Shown here: positions 53,572 through 62,157 of the stretch, one piece after another | Numbering within the stretch: position 1 is the stretch's first letter | How the letters are laid out: the number at the start of each line of letters is the position of its first letter | Source of the DNA: Bradyrhizobium sp. CB1650 | Lineage (GTDB): Bacteria; Pseudomonadota; Alphaproteobacteria; Rhizobiales; Xanthobacteraceae | Direction of reading: 5' to 3' | Assembly (NCBI RefSeq): GCF_029761915.1 | Contig: NZ_CP121695.1 | Coordinates: 5,113,501-5,177,500, forward strand | Length of the DNA: 64,000 bases | Program-made: the position numbers and the translations under genes | Notes under the pieces: model-generated | Told to the model about the DNA's origin: nothing | What the model saw: only the letters and a program-made list of their open reading frames with translations | Database searches by the model: none

Positions 53572-54379
53572 CGACATCCCAGTCGTTCAACTCGGCGTCG
53601 AAGATGCGGCGGCCGGCCTGGTGCTGTCGACGGAAGCGCACTGGAACCAGAACGAAGACGACTGGCGCTTCTTCCTGCGCGAGGGCGTCGTGTTCGGCGT
53701 TCACGACGGCGCGCAACTGGTCGCAACCGCAGCGCTGCTGCCCTACTCCGGCAACAACGCCTGGATCAGCATGGTACTTGTGACCGCAAGCCACCGCCGC
53801 CGCGGCCTCGCCACGCGTCTCGTCGATACCTGCCTGGAGACAGCGAGGAAGCGCGGCCTGACGAGCTGGCTCGATGCAACGCCCGCCGGCGCCGCCGTCT
53901 ATGGCCCCCTCGGATTTACACCGACGCTGCAGTTGCGCCGGATGAGGCTGGAAAGATCGACGCGAGGCGCGGCGGCGCCGCCTGCACCTGCGACGTTGGA
54001 TGCACTTTGCGCACGCGACCGGCGAACCACCGGCTTCGATCGAACCGCCCTTCTCACCGCGTTCGCGCAGCGCTCCGGATCACGCATCGCCGCAGCGAGC
54101 GGGTCCATCGCGCTGGTCCGGGATGGGAGAATCGCACGCCACATCGGCCCGGTCCTTGCAAACGACGCCGCGACCGCGTTGACCCTGGTCGATGCGATCG
54201 CGCAGTCCGAGAGCGGACCGCTCCTGATCGACGCGGTCGCGTCGCAGAAGGAATTTCTGGAAGGACTGGCCACCGCCGGCTGGACCACCGAGCGACCGTT
54301 CCAGCGCATGCGGTTCGGCCCTGCCACCAAGGCTGGCGAGGAACCCCCATTCGCCGTCGCCGGCCCTGAATTCGGATAG
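53558..54379 (+). CDS. GNAT-family N-acetyltransferase
   Basis: 273 residues from ATG 53558, which overlaps the end of the epimerase gene by 14 bases. The N-terminal GNAT domain has the acetyl-CoA site VTASHRRRGLATRLVDTCLE (RxxGxA/G) and the C-terminal YGPLGF motif (AAVYGPLGFTPT); a second domain follows (~150-270), as in two-domain GNATs. The substrate is unknown; operon context suggests modification of the imported compound or its breakdown product. Confidence 0.85.
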   Translation: MAAIDDIPVVQLGVEDAAAGLVLSTEAHWNQNEDDWRFFLREGVVFGVHDGAQLVATAALLPYSGNNAWISMVLVTASHRRRGLATRLVDTCLETARKRGLTSWLDATPAGAAVYGPLGFTPTLQLRRMRLERSTRGAAAPPAPATLDALCARDRRTTGFDRTALLTAFAQRSGSRIAAASGSIALVRDGRIARHIGPVLANDAATALTLVDAIAQSESGPLLIDAVASQKEFLEGLATAGWTTERPFQRMRFGPATKAGEEPPFAVAGPEFG

Positions 54380-54385
54380 GACACC

Positions 54386-55441
54386 ATGCATTACAGCCAG
54401 ATCAACAGCGACGTCCGTAAGCTGATCGCCGACGGAACCGTGCTACCGGCGCATCCCCTCGCGCTCACCGCCGAGCGCCAGCTCGACAAAACGCATCAAC
54501 GCGCGCTGACGCGCTATTACATCGATGCCGGCGCGGGCGGCCTTGCGGTCGGCGTTCACACGACGCAGTTCGCGATCCGCGACGTCGGCCTCTACCGGCC
54601 GGTGCTGGAGCTCGCCGCGGAGACCGCCGCGAACTGGACCAAACGTCCGCTGGCGATGGTCGCAGGGCTTGCCGGTCCGACCAAGCAGGCAACGAGCGAA
54701 GCCCGGGCCGCGCGCGACATCGGCTACCACGCGGGACTGCTTAGCCTCGCTGCGATGAAGAGCGCCTCCGAGGACGAGATCATCGCGCACTGCTCTGCGG
54801 TCGCCGCTGAAATTCCGCTGGTCGGCTTCTATCTCCAGCCGGCGGTCGGCGGCGTCATCCTGTCGAGCCGCTTCTGGCAGCGCTTTGCCGCGATCGACAA
54901 TGTGATCGCGATCAAGGTCGCGCCGTTCAATCGCTACAAGACGCTCGACGTGCTGCGCGGTGTGGCGGCGGCCGGCGCCCTCGACCGCGTCGCGCTCTAC
55001 ACCGGCAATGACGATCACATCCTGCTCGATCTGACGTTGCCGTTCGACCTGCGCGACAACGGCGTCACGACACGGACTTACTTCAGGGGTGGGCTGCTCG
55101 GACACTGGTCGGTCTGGACCGCGAGCGCGATCAAGCAGTTCGAGCGCTGCAAGGCGGCGCGGCACAAGGAGAGCGTGCCGGCCGATCTCCTGGCGCTCGA
55201 CGCCCGTGTCACCGACTGCAACAGCGCGTTCTTCGACGTCGCCAACAATTTCCATGGCTGCATCGCCGGCTGCCACGAGGTGCTGCGGCGCCAGGGCCTG
55301 ATGCGGGGCCTGTGGTGCCTCGATCCAAACGAGGACCTGAGCCCTGGGCAGAAAGAGGAGATCGATCGCGTCTGCCGCGAGCACGCCGACCTCAGCGACG
55401 ACGCCTTCGTCGTGGCCAACTTGAACAAATGGCTGGCATGA
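54386..55441 (+). CDS. Dihydrodipicolinate synthase/N-acetylneuraminate lyase-fold protein
   Basis: 351 residues, longer than the ~295 of DapA. The Schiff-base lysine is K177 in VIAIKVAPFNRYKTLD and the active-site Tyr is Y149 in LVGFYLQPAVGG. The usual GTTGE loop is replaced by AVGVHTTQF, so the substrate is not pyruvate in the DapA manner. Cysteine-rich C-terminal extension (NFHGCIAGCHEVLRRQGLMR). Acts as an aldolase or hydratase on an unknown oxo-acid. It overlaps the ATPase gene by four bases (ATGA). Confidence 0.85.
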   Translation: MHYSQINSDVRKLIADGTVLPAHPLALTAERQLDKTHQRALTRYYIDAGAGGLAVGVHTTQFAIRDVGLYRPVLELAAETAANWTKRPLAMVAGLAGPTKQATSEARAARDIGYHAGLLSLAAMKSASEDEIIAHCSAVAAEIPLVGFYLQPAVGGVILSSRFWQRFAAIDNVIAIKVAPFNRYKTLDVLRGVAAAGALDRVALYTGNDDHILLDLTLPFDLRDNGVTTRTYFRGGLLGHWSVWTASAIKQFERCKAARHKESVPADLLALDARVTDCNSAFFDVANNFHGCIAGCHEVLRRQGLMRGLWCLDPNEDLSPGQKEEIDRVCREHADLSDDAFVVANLNKWLA

Positions 55442-56211
55442 CGGCAGAGCCCTTCATCAGCCTGCGCGGCGTCCGCAAGGTCTATCGCAGCCGCGGCGCC
55501 GAGTTTCTCGCCGTGTCCGATGTCACCATGGACGTGCAGGAAGGTGAGCTGGTGTCGCTGGTCGGACCGTCCGGCTGCGGCAAGACCACGGTGATGAAGA
55601 TCTTGGCCGGCCTGCATGGCGCGGACGGCGGCACCGTCAGGATCGGCAATGCCAGGAGCCCGTTCGATCCGACCCGCGACATCGGCATGGTGTTCCAGCA
55701 GGCGCTGCTGTTGAAATGGCGGACCATTTTGGACAACGTGCTGCTGCCGGCCGAGATCGTCGGCTTGCCGATGAAGGCGGCGCGCGAGCGGGCGCGCGAC
55801 CTGCTCAACCTCGTCGGACTTGCCGGTTACGACGACAAATATCCGCAGCAGCTCTCGGGCGGCATGCAGCAGCGCACCGCGATCGCGCGCGCCTTCGTGC
55901 ACGATCCCAAGCTGATTCTGATGGACGAACCGTTCGGCGCGCTGGATGCGCTGACGCGCGAACAGATGAACCTCGAGATGCTGCGGATCTGGCGCGAGAG
56001 CGGCAAGACCATCATCTTCGTGACGCATTCGATCCAGGAGGCGGTCTTCCTGTCCTCACACTGCGCCGTGCTGACGGCAGGACCGGCGAAGATGGCCGAC
56101 TACTTCGCGATCGACCTGCCCTTCCCGCGCGCGCTTCCACTCAAGACGACCGATTCGTTCGGCGCCTATGCGCGCCGCATCTATGCCAAGCTGGGCCTGG
56201 GCGCGGCGTGA
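55438..56211 (+). CDS. ABC transporter ATP-binding protein (TauB/SsuB-like)
   Basis: 257 residues starting at ATG 55438, overlapping the upstream stop. Walker [17 protein letters not shown] (~41-56), Q-loop FQQALLLKW, signature [15 protein letters not shown], Walker [15 protein letters not shown] and H-loop [10 protein letters not shown] are all intact. It completes the importer with 49899 and 51745. Three enzyme genes lie between permease and ATPase, an unusual order. Confidence 0.93.
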   Translation: MTAEPFISLRGVRKVYRSRGAEFLAVSDVTMDVQEGELVSLVGPSGCGKTTVMKILAGLHGADGGTVRIGNARSPFDPTRDIGMVFQQALLLKWRTILDNVLLPAEIVGLPMKAARERARDLLNLVGLAGYDDKYPQQLSGGMQQRTAIARAFVHDPKLILMDEPFGALDALTREQMNLEMLRIWRESGKTIIFVTHSIQEAVFLSSHCAVLTAGPAKMADYFAIDLPFPRALPLKTTDSFGAYARRIYAKLGLGAA

Positions 56212-56233
56212 ACACCGCCCCCGGGCGTAGTCG

Positions 56234-57325
56234 CTAGCCGCTCCTGCGCATTTTGCTGAGCAGATAGTTGTCGTAATAGTTCTCCGCGATCTGCGTGTAG
56301 GAGAGCAGCTCCTTCATATACGCGTCGTGGCTTTCCTTCGTCCGCTTGAACAACTCGCTCTTGTCGGCGAGCTCGTTGAGATGATCCTGCGTGGCCTTGT
56401 AGCAGGCCTCCATGACCGGCTGCGGAAACGCCTTCAGCTCCGCGCCGTGGGCGACCAGCCGCTTCAGCGCAGCAGGATTCACGCTATCGTACTTTTCGAG
56501 CATCCAGGCGCCCGCGGCCGAGCCGGCCTGGTTGAGGATCGCCTGATATTGCTTGGGCAGCGCATTCCATTTCTCGTCATTGACGATCATGTGCAGCATG
56601 GCGCCGCCTTCCCACCAGCCTGGGAAATAATAGTATTTGGCGACCTTGTAGAAGCCGAGCTTCTCGTCGTCATAGGGACCGACGAATTCAGCCGCGTCGA
56701 TCGTCCCCTTCTCGAGAGCCGGATACACGTCCCCGCCGGCGATCTGCTGCGGGACCACGCCGAGTCTTGCCAGCACATGGCCGCCCATGCCGGCGATGCG
56801 GAATTTGAGGCCCTTCAGATCGTCGACGGTCTTGATCTCCTTGCGGAACCAGCCGCCCATCTGGGTGCCGGAATTGCCGCAAAGTATGGCGTGCGTCTTG
56901 AACGGCTTCAGTGCCTCGTTGCAAAGCTCGGCGCCACCGCCGAATGCCCACCAGGATTCCTGGTGGCGATGATTCATGCCGAAGGGCGCGCCGGTCGCAT
57001 AGGCCAGCGCCGGCTCCTTGCCGATGTAGAAATAAAGCGGCGTCTGTGCCATCTCGACGGAGGCGACGCTGACGGCATCGAGCGCCTGCAGACCGGGCAC
57101 AATCTCGCCGGCCGCAAACGTCTGGATCTGAAACTTGTTGTCGGTGGCTTCCGCAACGTATTTCGCAAAAGTCTGCGCCGTACCGTAGATGGTGTCGAGC
57201 GATTTCGGAAAGCTGGACGTCAAGCGCCACTTGAGCTCGGGCATCGATTGGGCGATCGCAGGTGCCGCAACCAGCGTCGTCGCGCCGGCCACGGCGCCGC
57301 CCTTGAGGAACGTACGGCGTTTCAT
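56234..57325 (-). CDS. TRAP transporter substrate-binding protein, DctP-type
   Basis: 363 residues from ATG 57325 behind GGAG. A twin-arginine-like signal (MKRRTFLKGGAVAGATTLVA) suggests Tat export. The DctP fold is seen in ELKWRLTSSFPKSLDTIYGT, the substrate-anion Arg in LKGLKFRIAGMGGHVLARLG, and the conserved GTIDAAEFVGPYDDEKLGFY. TRAP membrane genes (dctQM) are not in the window; the neighbours are a DUF982-like gene and the convergent ABC operon. Confidence 0.88.
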   Translation of the reverse strand: MKRRTFLKGGAVAGATTLVAAPAIAQSMPELKWRLTSSFPKSLDTIYGTAQTFAKYVAEATDNKFQIQTFAAGEIVPGLQALDAVSVASVEMAQTPLYFYIGKEPALAYATGAPFGMNHRHQESWWAFGGGAELCNEALKPFKTHAILCGNSGTQMGGWFRKEIKTVDDLKGLKFRIAGMGGHVLARLGVVPQQIAGGDVYPALEKGTIDAAEFVGPYDDEKLGFYKVAKYYYFPGWWEGGAMLHMIVNDEKWNALPKQYQAILNQAGSAAGAWMLEKYDSVNPAALKRLVAHGAELKAFPQPVMEACYKATQDHLNELADKSELFKRTKESHDAYMKELLSYTQIAENYYDNYLLSKMRRSG

Positions 57326-57394
57326 GGTGGGGTCTCCAGTAGGTTTCAAACCTGGAATACGCTTCGCTTCATCCGGGCCGCGATGTGCTGGCGC

Positions 57395-57652
57395 TCAGAG
57401 CAGCTTTGCGCTGACGAACAGCGCACGCACCGCGTTGGTGGCCTGCACCACGAGCATCGCGTTGTCGGCTGCGCCTTCGAGCGCCGCGACGGCGTCCTCG
57501 TGCAGGGTGCGGAATTCCATCCACTCGACGGAATTGTAGTTGGTGAGGAATTGATAGGCCTGGCCGACCGTCGCAATCGCCAGCGTGTCGCCGTTCAGGC
57601 GGATCTTGAACGTCGTGCGCAGCGGAGTGTCGGAGCTTGAAGGATCAGTCAT
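57395..57652 (-). CDS. DUF982-like small protein
   Basis: 85 residues. The hydrophobic-aromatic pattern TLAIATVGQAYQFLTNYNSV and EWMEFRTLHEDAVAALEGAA matches the small DUF982 family of Rhizobiales, whose role is unknown. Located 69 bases upstream of the TRAP gene on the same strand, possibly co-transcribed. Confidence 0.68.
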   Translation of the reverse strand: MTDPSSSDTPLRTTFKIRLNGDTLAIATVGQAYQFLTNYNSVEWMEFRTLHEDAVAALEGAADNAMLVVQATNAVRALFVSAKLL

Positions 57653-57718
57653 GGGCTGCTTCTGGACGAGAACGGCTTAACGAAGGGGAAACGGCAGCCC
57701 CGCCGTAGCAGGCTAATA

Positions 57719-58738
57719 TCAGGAGTCGGTGGTCGCGCGCTGCGAGGCGGTCGCCGACCCCTTCAGGCTCGGCACGACAACCAGACGGTTGAATTCGCCA
57801 TTGTCGAAGGCCTTCAGGAAGCGCTCATAGTCCTTGATTGAGACGCAGCCGTTGGAGTCACCGCGCGGTCCGAGCATGTAGCTGTGGGTGAGAAGGCCGA
57901 CGCGACCGAGCGCACTGCTGCCTTCGGCCGGGGTCATGCGCAGCGCGCGGATGCCATGGAACAGCTTTTCGCGCGGCTTCAGATCGTAGGTGGCGGGCGG
58001 GGTCGCGCCGACCATGCGCTGGTCGACGTGGTCGGGGTCGTCCATCAGCGCGCCCATGCCCGAATGCGCTTCGAGCGCGAGGCCGCTCGGCAGATAGACC
58101 GCCTTGGCCGAGATGTCGTAGACGGCGGTCCGCGAATCGTAGCCGAGGGCGGCGAGATCGGGTGCCTTGCGGAACAGGCCGCTGTCGGGCGTCAGCGACG
58201 CCAGCCTGATCTTGTCGGTGAACTTCTCGAAGAAGCTGCGGTTGTCGGTCTTGGGTGTCGTGTCGGCATAGGCCTGGCTGGAGGCGACCTGGGCGGCAAG
58301 GTTCGCCTGGACCGGGCGCGAGCGCGGCATCGGAACGGCATCGGCCCGTTGCGAAGGCTTGGCGTCGTCGGTGACGGCCCGGTCATCGTCGGTCAGGGTC
58401 GAGCGCCAGTCGCCGCCCTGGAGCTGCTGGGCGAGCAGCGCCCTGGCGTCACGGAGCTTGAGCTGGACCGCGTTCAGGGCAGAGCGCTCCATCGGGCGCA
58501 GGCCAAGGTCGCGAGCAGGCTGGTCGCCGGAGAGTGAGGTGAAGCGCTCGTTGAAAGACGGAGAATTGGCTGGCGGCAGGGCGGCGGAGGCCAGCGGGGT
58601 CGAATCGCCGATGTCCACGATCCATGCGGCAGCGCCGAGCGAGAGCGCGATCGCAGCGAGAGACAGCATGATTGTCTCGGCCCGCCCAACACGGCGGCGC
58701 GACAACAGCCTCTCGGCTCGTCCGGCGTCGGAAACCAT
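57719..58738 (-). CDS. Membrane-anchored DUF2778 (Tlde1-fold L,D-transpeptidase) protein
   Basis: 339 residues from ATG 58738 (GTG 58777 is an alternative). One membrane helix near 25-50 (AETIMLSLAAIALSLGAAAW) and a long variable periplasmic linker precede the C-terminal DUF2778 domain (~225-335). There LLTHSYMLGPRGDSNGCVSI carries the His and the SNGC Cys of an L,D-transpeptidase active site. Related domains include the Tlde1 type VI effector, but this protein has an anchor and no T6SS neighbours, so a housekeeping wall role is more likely. Confidence 0.82.
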   Translation of the reverse strand: MVSDAGRAERLLSRRRVGRAETIMLSLAAIALSLGAAAWIVDIGDSTPLASAALPPANSPSFNERFTSLSGDQPARDLGLRPMERSALNAVQLKLRDARALLAQQLQGGDWRSTLTDDDRAVTDDAKPSQRADAVPMPRSRPVQANLAAQVASSQAYADTTPKTDNRSFFEKFTDKIRLASLTPDSGLFRKAPDLAALGYDSRTAVYDISAKAVYLPSGLALEAHSGMGALMDDPDHVDQRMVGATPPATYDLKPREKLFHGIRALRMTPAEGSSALGRVGLLTHSYMLGPRGDSNGCVSIKDYERFLKAFDNGEFNRLVVVPSLKGSATASQRATTDS

Positions 58739-58848
58739 CAGATCCCCAAATCGACCCCCGGGGGGCCCAACCCCCACCCGGAGACTCTATACCAGCTACC
58801 ATATCAGGAACCAGAAGTTAGGCATAATCGCGGCCGGCGAGGTATCCC

Positions 58849-59289
58849 ATGACCGATCCTTTCGATTTAGAGCGGTTTGTTAGCGCCCAGGACCCGGTTT
58901 ATCCCGACGTCCTGGCGGAGCTGTCCCGGGGCCGCAAGCAGAGCCACTGGATGTGGTTTATCTTCCCGCAAGTGGCGGGCCTCGGCTTCAGCGCCATGTC
59001 GCAACGCTACGCCATCGGCTCGCGCGAGGAGGCGCAGGCCTACCTCGCCCACCCCGTCCTGGGCCTGCGCCTTTCCGAATGCACCGAGCTCGTGCTCGCC
59101 GTCGAGGGGCGGACCATCAACGCGATTCTGGGCGCGCCGGACGACGCCAAATTCCGCTCGTCGATGACGCTGTTCGGCGCGGTGTCGGACGCGCCGATCT
59201 TCGGCCAGGCGATCGCCAAATATTTCCGCGGCGAGCCCGACGGCGCGACGCTGGAGATTTTGGCCAGACGCGATCGGGCGCCCGGCTGA
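58849..59289 (+). CDS. DUF1810 family protein
   Basis: 146 residues. The family pattern is clear: FDLERFVSAQDPVYPDVLAE, GRKQSHWMWFIFPQVAGLGF and SQRYAIGSREEAQAYLAHPV, ending in AKYFRGEPDGATLEIL. Bacterial DUF1810 proteins are small cytosolic proteins without an assigned biochemical role, related in sequence to Calpastatin-annotated entries. Single gene, divergent from the DUF2778 gene. Confidence 0.9.
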   Translation: MTDPFDLERFVSAQDPVYPDVLAELSRGRKQSHWMWFIFPQVAGLGFSAMSQRYAIGSREEAQAYLAHPVLGLRLSECTELVLAVEGRTINAILGAPDDAKFRSSMTLFGAVSDAPIFGQAIAKYFRGEPDGATLEILARRDRAPG

Positions 59290-59385
59290 TCCGTCCGCAA
59301 GTTGGCCAGCGTAAACCCGGGATTAACAGGGGCAACCTATCGTTCGGGGAAAATAATTCTCCCAAGAATCGACTGCCGGGCTGCC

Positions 59386-61467
59386 ATGAAAATCGGAACG
59401 CTTCTGACCACCGCCATCGTCTCGCTCTCGACCGTCGGCGGCGGCCTCGCCGTCTACGTCGCCGTCACGAAATACCAGACCATGGACAGGATCGCGGAAG
59501 CGCAGGGCCGGCTCGCGATCGTCCGCGCCGTCAGCGACATCCCGCGCTACCTCAATCCCGAGCGCGGCTTCGCCACCAACATCCTCTACGGGCCGGCGAG
59601 CGTGGATCCGGCGCAGCTTGCCGAGCATGAGAAGCTGCGCAAGAACACCGACGGCGCACGCGAGAAGATGACAATGCTGCGCAAGGAGCTGCCCGGCTCC
59701 TTCGACGACGGCAACACCATCGGCGGCAATATCGACGCCATCAACTCGAAATTCACGGCGCTGCGCGAGGCCATCGACAGGGCGATCGCCGGCCCCGCGG
59801 AGGCGCGCAAGGACGCCGCCAGGAAGATCGTCGCCGACAATGCTGTGCTGAACGGTGGCGTCACCGCCCTCCTCAACGAGCAGGTCCGCCGCATGGCGAT
59901 CCTGAACGGGGACGCTTACCGCCAGGCCAACTACGCCAACATCGCCATGACATTGCGAGACGTCGGCGGCCTCAACGCCAGCGTGCACAAGAACCTCGTC
60001 GGCGGCAAGAAGGTGGCGACCGACGCCGAGAAGGCCGAGGTCAGCCGCTCGCAGGGCCGCAACGACCAGCTCGTAATGTCGCTCATGGAATTGCGCGGCA
60101 ATCCGGCAACGCCTGCGAACGTCGCCGCCGCCTTGGAGAAGATGAACTCGGTCTATGTCGAGGAATTCGGTCGCGAGCTCAAGCTCGCCAAGGACGGCGC
60201 CGTCAGCGGCAAGTACGAGCACGACGTCGAAACCTACTACGCGGCCTCGCAGCGCGGTCTCGGCACGATCATCGAGGTCCGCGACGCATTCTATGACAAT
60301 GCCGAGCAAATCCTCGCCGGTGCGTCCTCCGCCGCACGTACGAGCTTCAGCATCGCGCTGGCCGGCCTCGCCGCCGTGCTGATCGCGAGCATCGGGCTCG
60401 TCGTGATGGTGCGCCACCGTGTCTGCGCGCCGATCGTCGGTCTGACGACGCGTATGTCGCGGCTTGCCGAGGGTGACGTCGCTGAAGCGATCCCCGGCGC
60501 CGAACGCTCGGACGAGATCGGGGCGATGGCCGCCGCCGTGCAGGTCTTCAAGGACAACATGATCCGGGCCAACCGGCTCGCGGCCGAGAAGCAGGCCGAG
60601 AACGATGGCAAGATGCGCCGCGCCCAGGTGCTCGACGAGCTCACGCGCGCGTTCGAGACCAAGGTCACCGAGCTCGTCGGTGGCCTGTCCCGGGCTTCCA
60701 CCGCAATGGAGAGCACGGCGCAGTCGATGACCTCGACCGCGGCTCAGACCAACAGTCAAGCCGCGGTGGTGGCGGCAGCGTCCGAGCAGACCTCGACCAA
60801 CGTGCAGACGGTTGCCAGCGCCACGGAGGAACTGACCTCCTCGATCACGGAGATCGGCCGTCAGGTGGCCCAGTCCACGGAGATTGCGGCCCGCGCCGTC
60901 GACAACGCGCGCCGCACCGGTGACACCGCCCGCGCGCTCGCCGAGGGCGCGCAGAAGATCGGCGATGTCGTCACGCTGATCCAGAGCATCGCCGAGCAAA
61001 CCAATCTGCTGGCGCTCAACGCCACCATCGAGGCCGCGCGCGCCGGCGACGCCGGCCGCGGCTTTGCCGTAGTTGCCTCCGAAGTGAAGTCGCTGGCCGG
61101 CCAGACCGCCAAGGCCACGACCGAAATCTCCGAGCAGATCTCGGCGATCCAGGCAGCGAGCGTCGAGACCGTGAACGCGATCCGCAACGTCGCCGACGTC
61201 ATCGCCGAGATCGATCAGATCGGCACCGCGATTGCGGCCGCGATCGAGGAACAGGGGTCGGCGACCAAGGAAATTGCTCGCAGCGTCCAGGAAGCCGCCC
61301 GCGGCACGCAGGAGGTCAACGCCAACATCACCGGCGTGCAGCGCGCCGCCGACGACACCGGTGCGGCGGCCACCGAGGTGCTGGGCGCGGCCGCGCAGCT
61401 CTCGACCCAGTCGCGCGACCTCGCCGGACAGTTTCACCGCTTCCTGAGCGAGGTCAGAGCCGCCTAG
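59386..61467 (+). CDS. Methyl-accepting chemotaxis protein
   Basis: 693 residues from ATG 59386. Helix 1 (TTAIVSLSTVGGGLAVYVAV), a large periplasmic sensor (~30-315), helix 2 (FSIALAGLAAVLIASIGLVV), HAMP domain (~340-395) and the cytoplasmic signalling domain. The signalling tip with the CheA/CheW contact is ESIAEQTNLLALNATIEAAR-like (QSIAEQTNLLALNATIEAAR in this protein). There is no C-terminal CheR pentapeptide. The ligand is unknown; no chemotaxis operon lies nearby. Confidence 0.93.
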   Translation: MKIGTLLTTAIVSLSTVGGGLAVYVAVTKYQTMDRIAEAQGRLAIVRAVSDIPRYLNPERGFATNILYGPASVDPAQLAEHEKLRKNTDGAREKMTMLRKELPGSFDDGNTIGGNIDAINSKFTALREAIDRAIAGPAEARKDAARKIVADNAVLNGGVTALLNEQVRRMAILNGDAYRQANYANIAMTLRDVGGLNASVHKNLVGGKKVATDAEKAEVSRSQGRNDQLVMSLMELRGNPATPANVAAALEKMNSVYVEEFGRELKLAKDGAVSGKYEHDVETYYAASQRGLGTIIEVRDAFYDNAEQILAGASSAARTSFSIALAGLAAVLIASIGLVVMVRHRVCAPIVGLTTRMSRLAEGDVAEAIPGAERSDEIGAMAAAVQVFKDNMIRANRLAAEKQAENDGKMRRAQVLDELTRAFETKVTELVGGLSRASTAMESTAQSMTSTAAQTNSQAAVVAAASEQTSTNVQTVASATEELTSSITEIGRQVAQSTEIAARAVDNARRTGDTARALAEGAQKIGDVVTLIQSIAEQTNLLALNATIEAARAGDAGRGFAVVASEVKSLAGQTAKATTEISEQISAIQAASVETVNAIRNVADVIAEIDQIGTAIAAAIEEQGSATKEIARSVQEAARGTQEVNANITGVQRAADDTGAAATEVLGAAAQLSTQSRDLAGQFHRFLSEVRAA

Positions 61468-61510
61468 ACTTAGTGCGTCCCAAAACCTTCCTCAGTAAGG
61501 AGACCTTCTC

Positions 61511-62101
61511 TCAGTAAGGCGGTGCTTTCCGCGCGCGCTGCGCCTTGGCCGCCTCGATCCACCACAGGAGGTCGTCGGCAAAGCGCGGGAACGACCGTTC
61601 TAGCGCCTTGCCGCCCTCGCCGATCGGCTCGCCGTCAGCCGACAGCGTCTGCCCGATGGGTCCGACACCGATGGTGCTCGACACCACCACCATCCCCATC
61701 TCCGACAGCGTACCATGCCAGGCGGTCGCGGCACGCGCGCCGGACAGGCGGCCGGCGGAATAGCTCGCGATCGCAGCCGGACGCCAGAACCACTCTTCCA
61801 GGAAATGGTCGGTGAGGTTCTTCAGGCCGGGCTGAATGCCCCAATTGTACTCGCCGGTGATGAAGACAAACCCGTCGGCACCGCGGATCTGTCCGGCCAG
61901 CTTCTCGAGCGCCTCGGGCGCCGAGCCCTTGGGATATTCCTTGTACATGCGGTCGAGCATCGGCAGGCCGACCGCCTTGGCGTCGATGAAGTCGACGTCC
62001 TCGCCGCGGGCGCGCAGGCGATCGGCGACGAAGTTCGCAAGGCGAATGCCCATGCGGTCGGAACGGTAGGAACCGTAGAAGACGAGGATGCGATTGCTCA
62101 T
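61511..62101 (-). CDS. NADPH-dependent FMN reductase
   Basis: 196 residues of flavodoxin-like fold. FMN phosphate loop is FYGSYRSDRMGIRLANFVAD, and the second loop is FITGEYNWGIQPGLKNLTDH (the GEYNW variant of PEYN). Such proteins reduce FMN, quinones, azo dyes or chromate. The gene ends 44 bases after the convergent chemoreceptor gene. Confidence 0.9.
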   Translation of the reverse strand: MSNRILVFYGSYRSDRMGIRLANFVADRLRARGEDVDFIDAKAVGLPMLDRMYKEYPKGSAPEALEKLAGQIRGADGFVFITGEYNWGIQPGLKNLTDHFLEEWFWRPAAIASYSAGRLSGARAATAWHGTLSEMGMVVVSSTIGVGPIGQTLSADGEPIGEGGKALERSFPRFADDLLWWIEAAKAQRARKAPPY

Positions 62102-62157
62102 GCCGGCAGGCTAGCACGAAACCGCAGCCCGGGCCCAATCCACTTCTCGCCCGGGCC

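Noticed and set aside
57719..58738. Type VI secretion effector
   Set aside because: The DUF2778 domain is effector-related, but this protein has an N-terminal membrane helix and no T6SS or immunity genes adjacent.
59323..61437. 704-codon minus-strand frame opposite the chemoreceptor
   Set aside because: Antisense shadow of the MCP gene; Gly/Arg/Asp/Leu/His-rich without motifs.
61490..61522. Repeated CTCAGTAAGG at the ends of the chemoreceptor and FMN reductase genes
   Set aside because: Only two ten-base copies and one is at a stop codon; most likely a minor slippage event without function.
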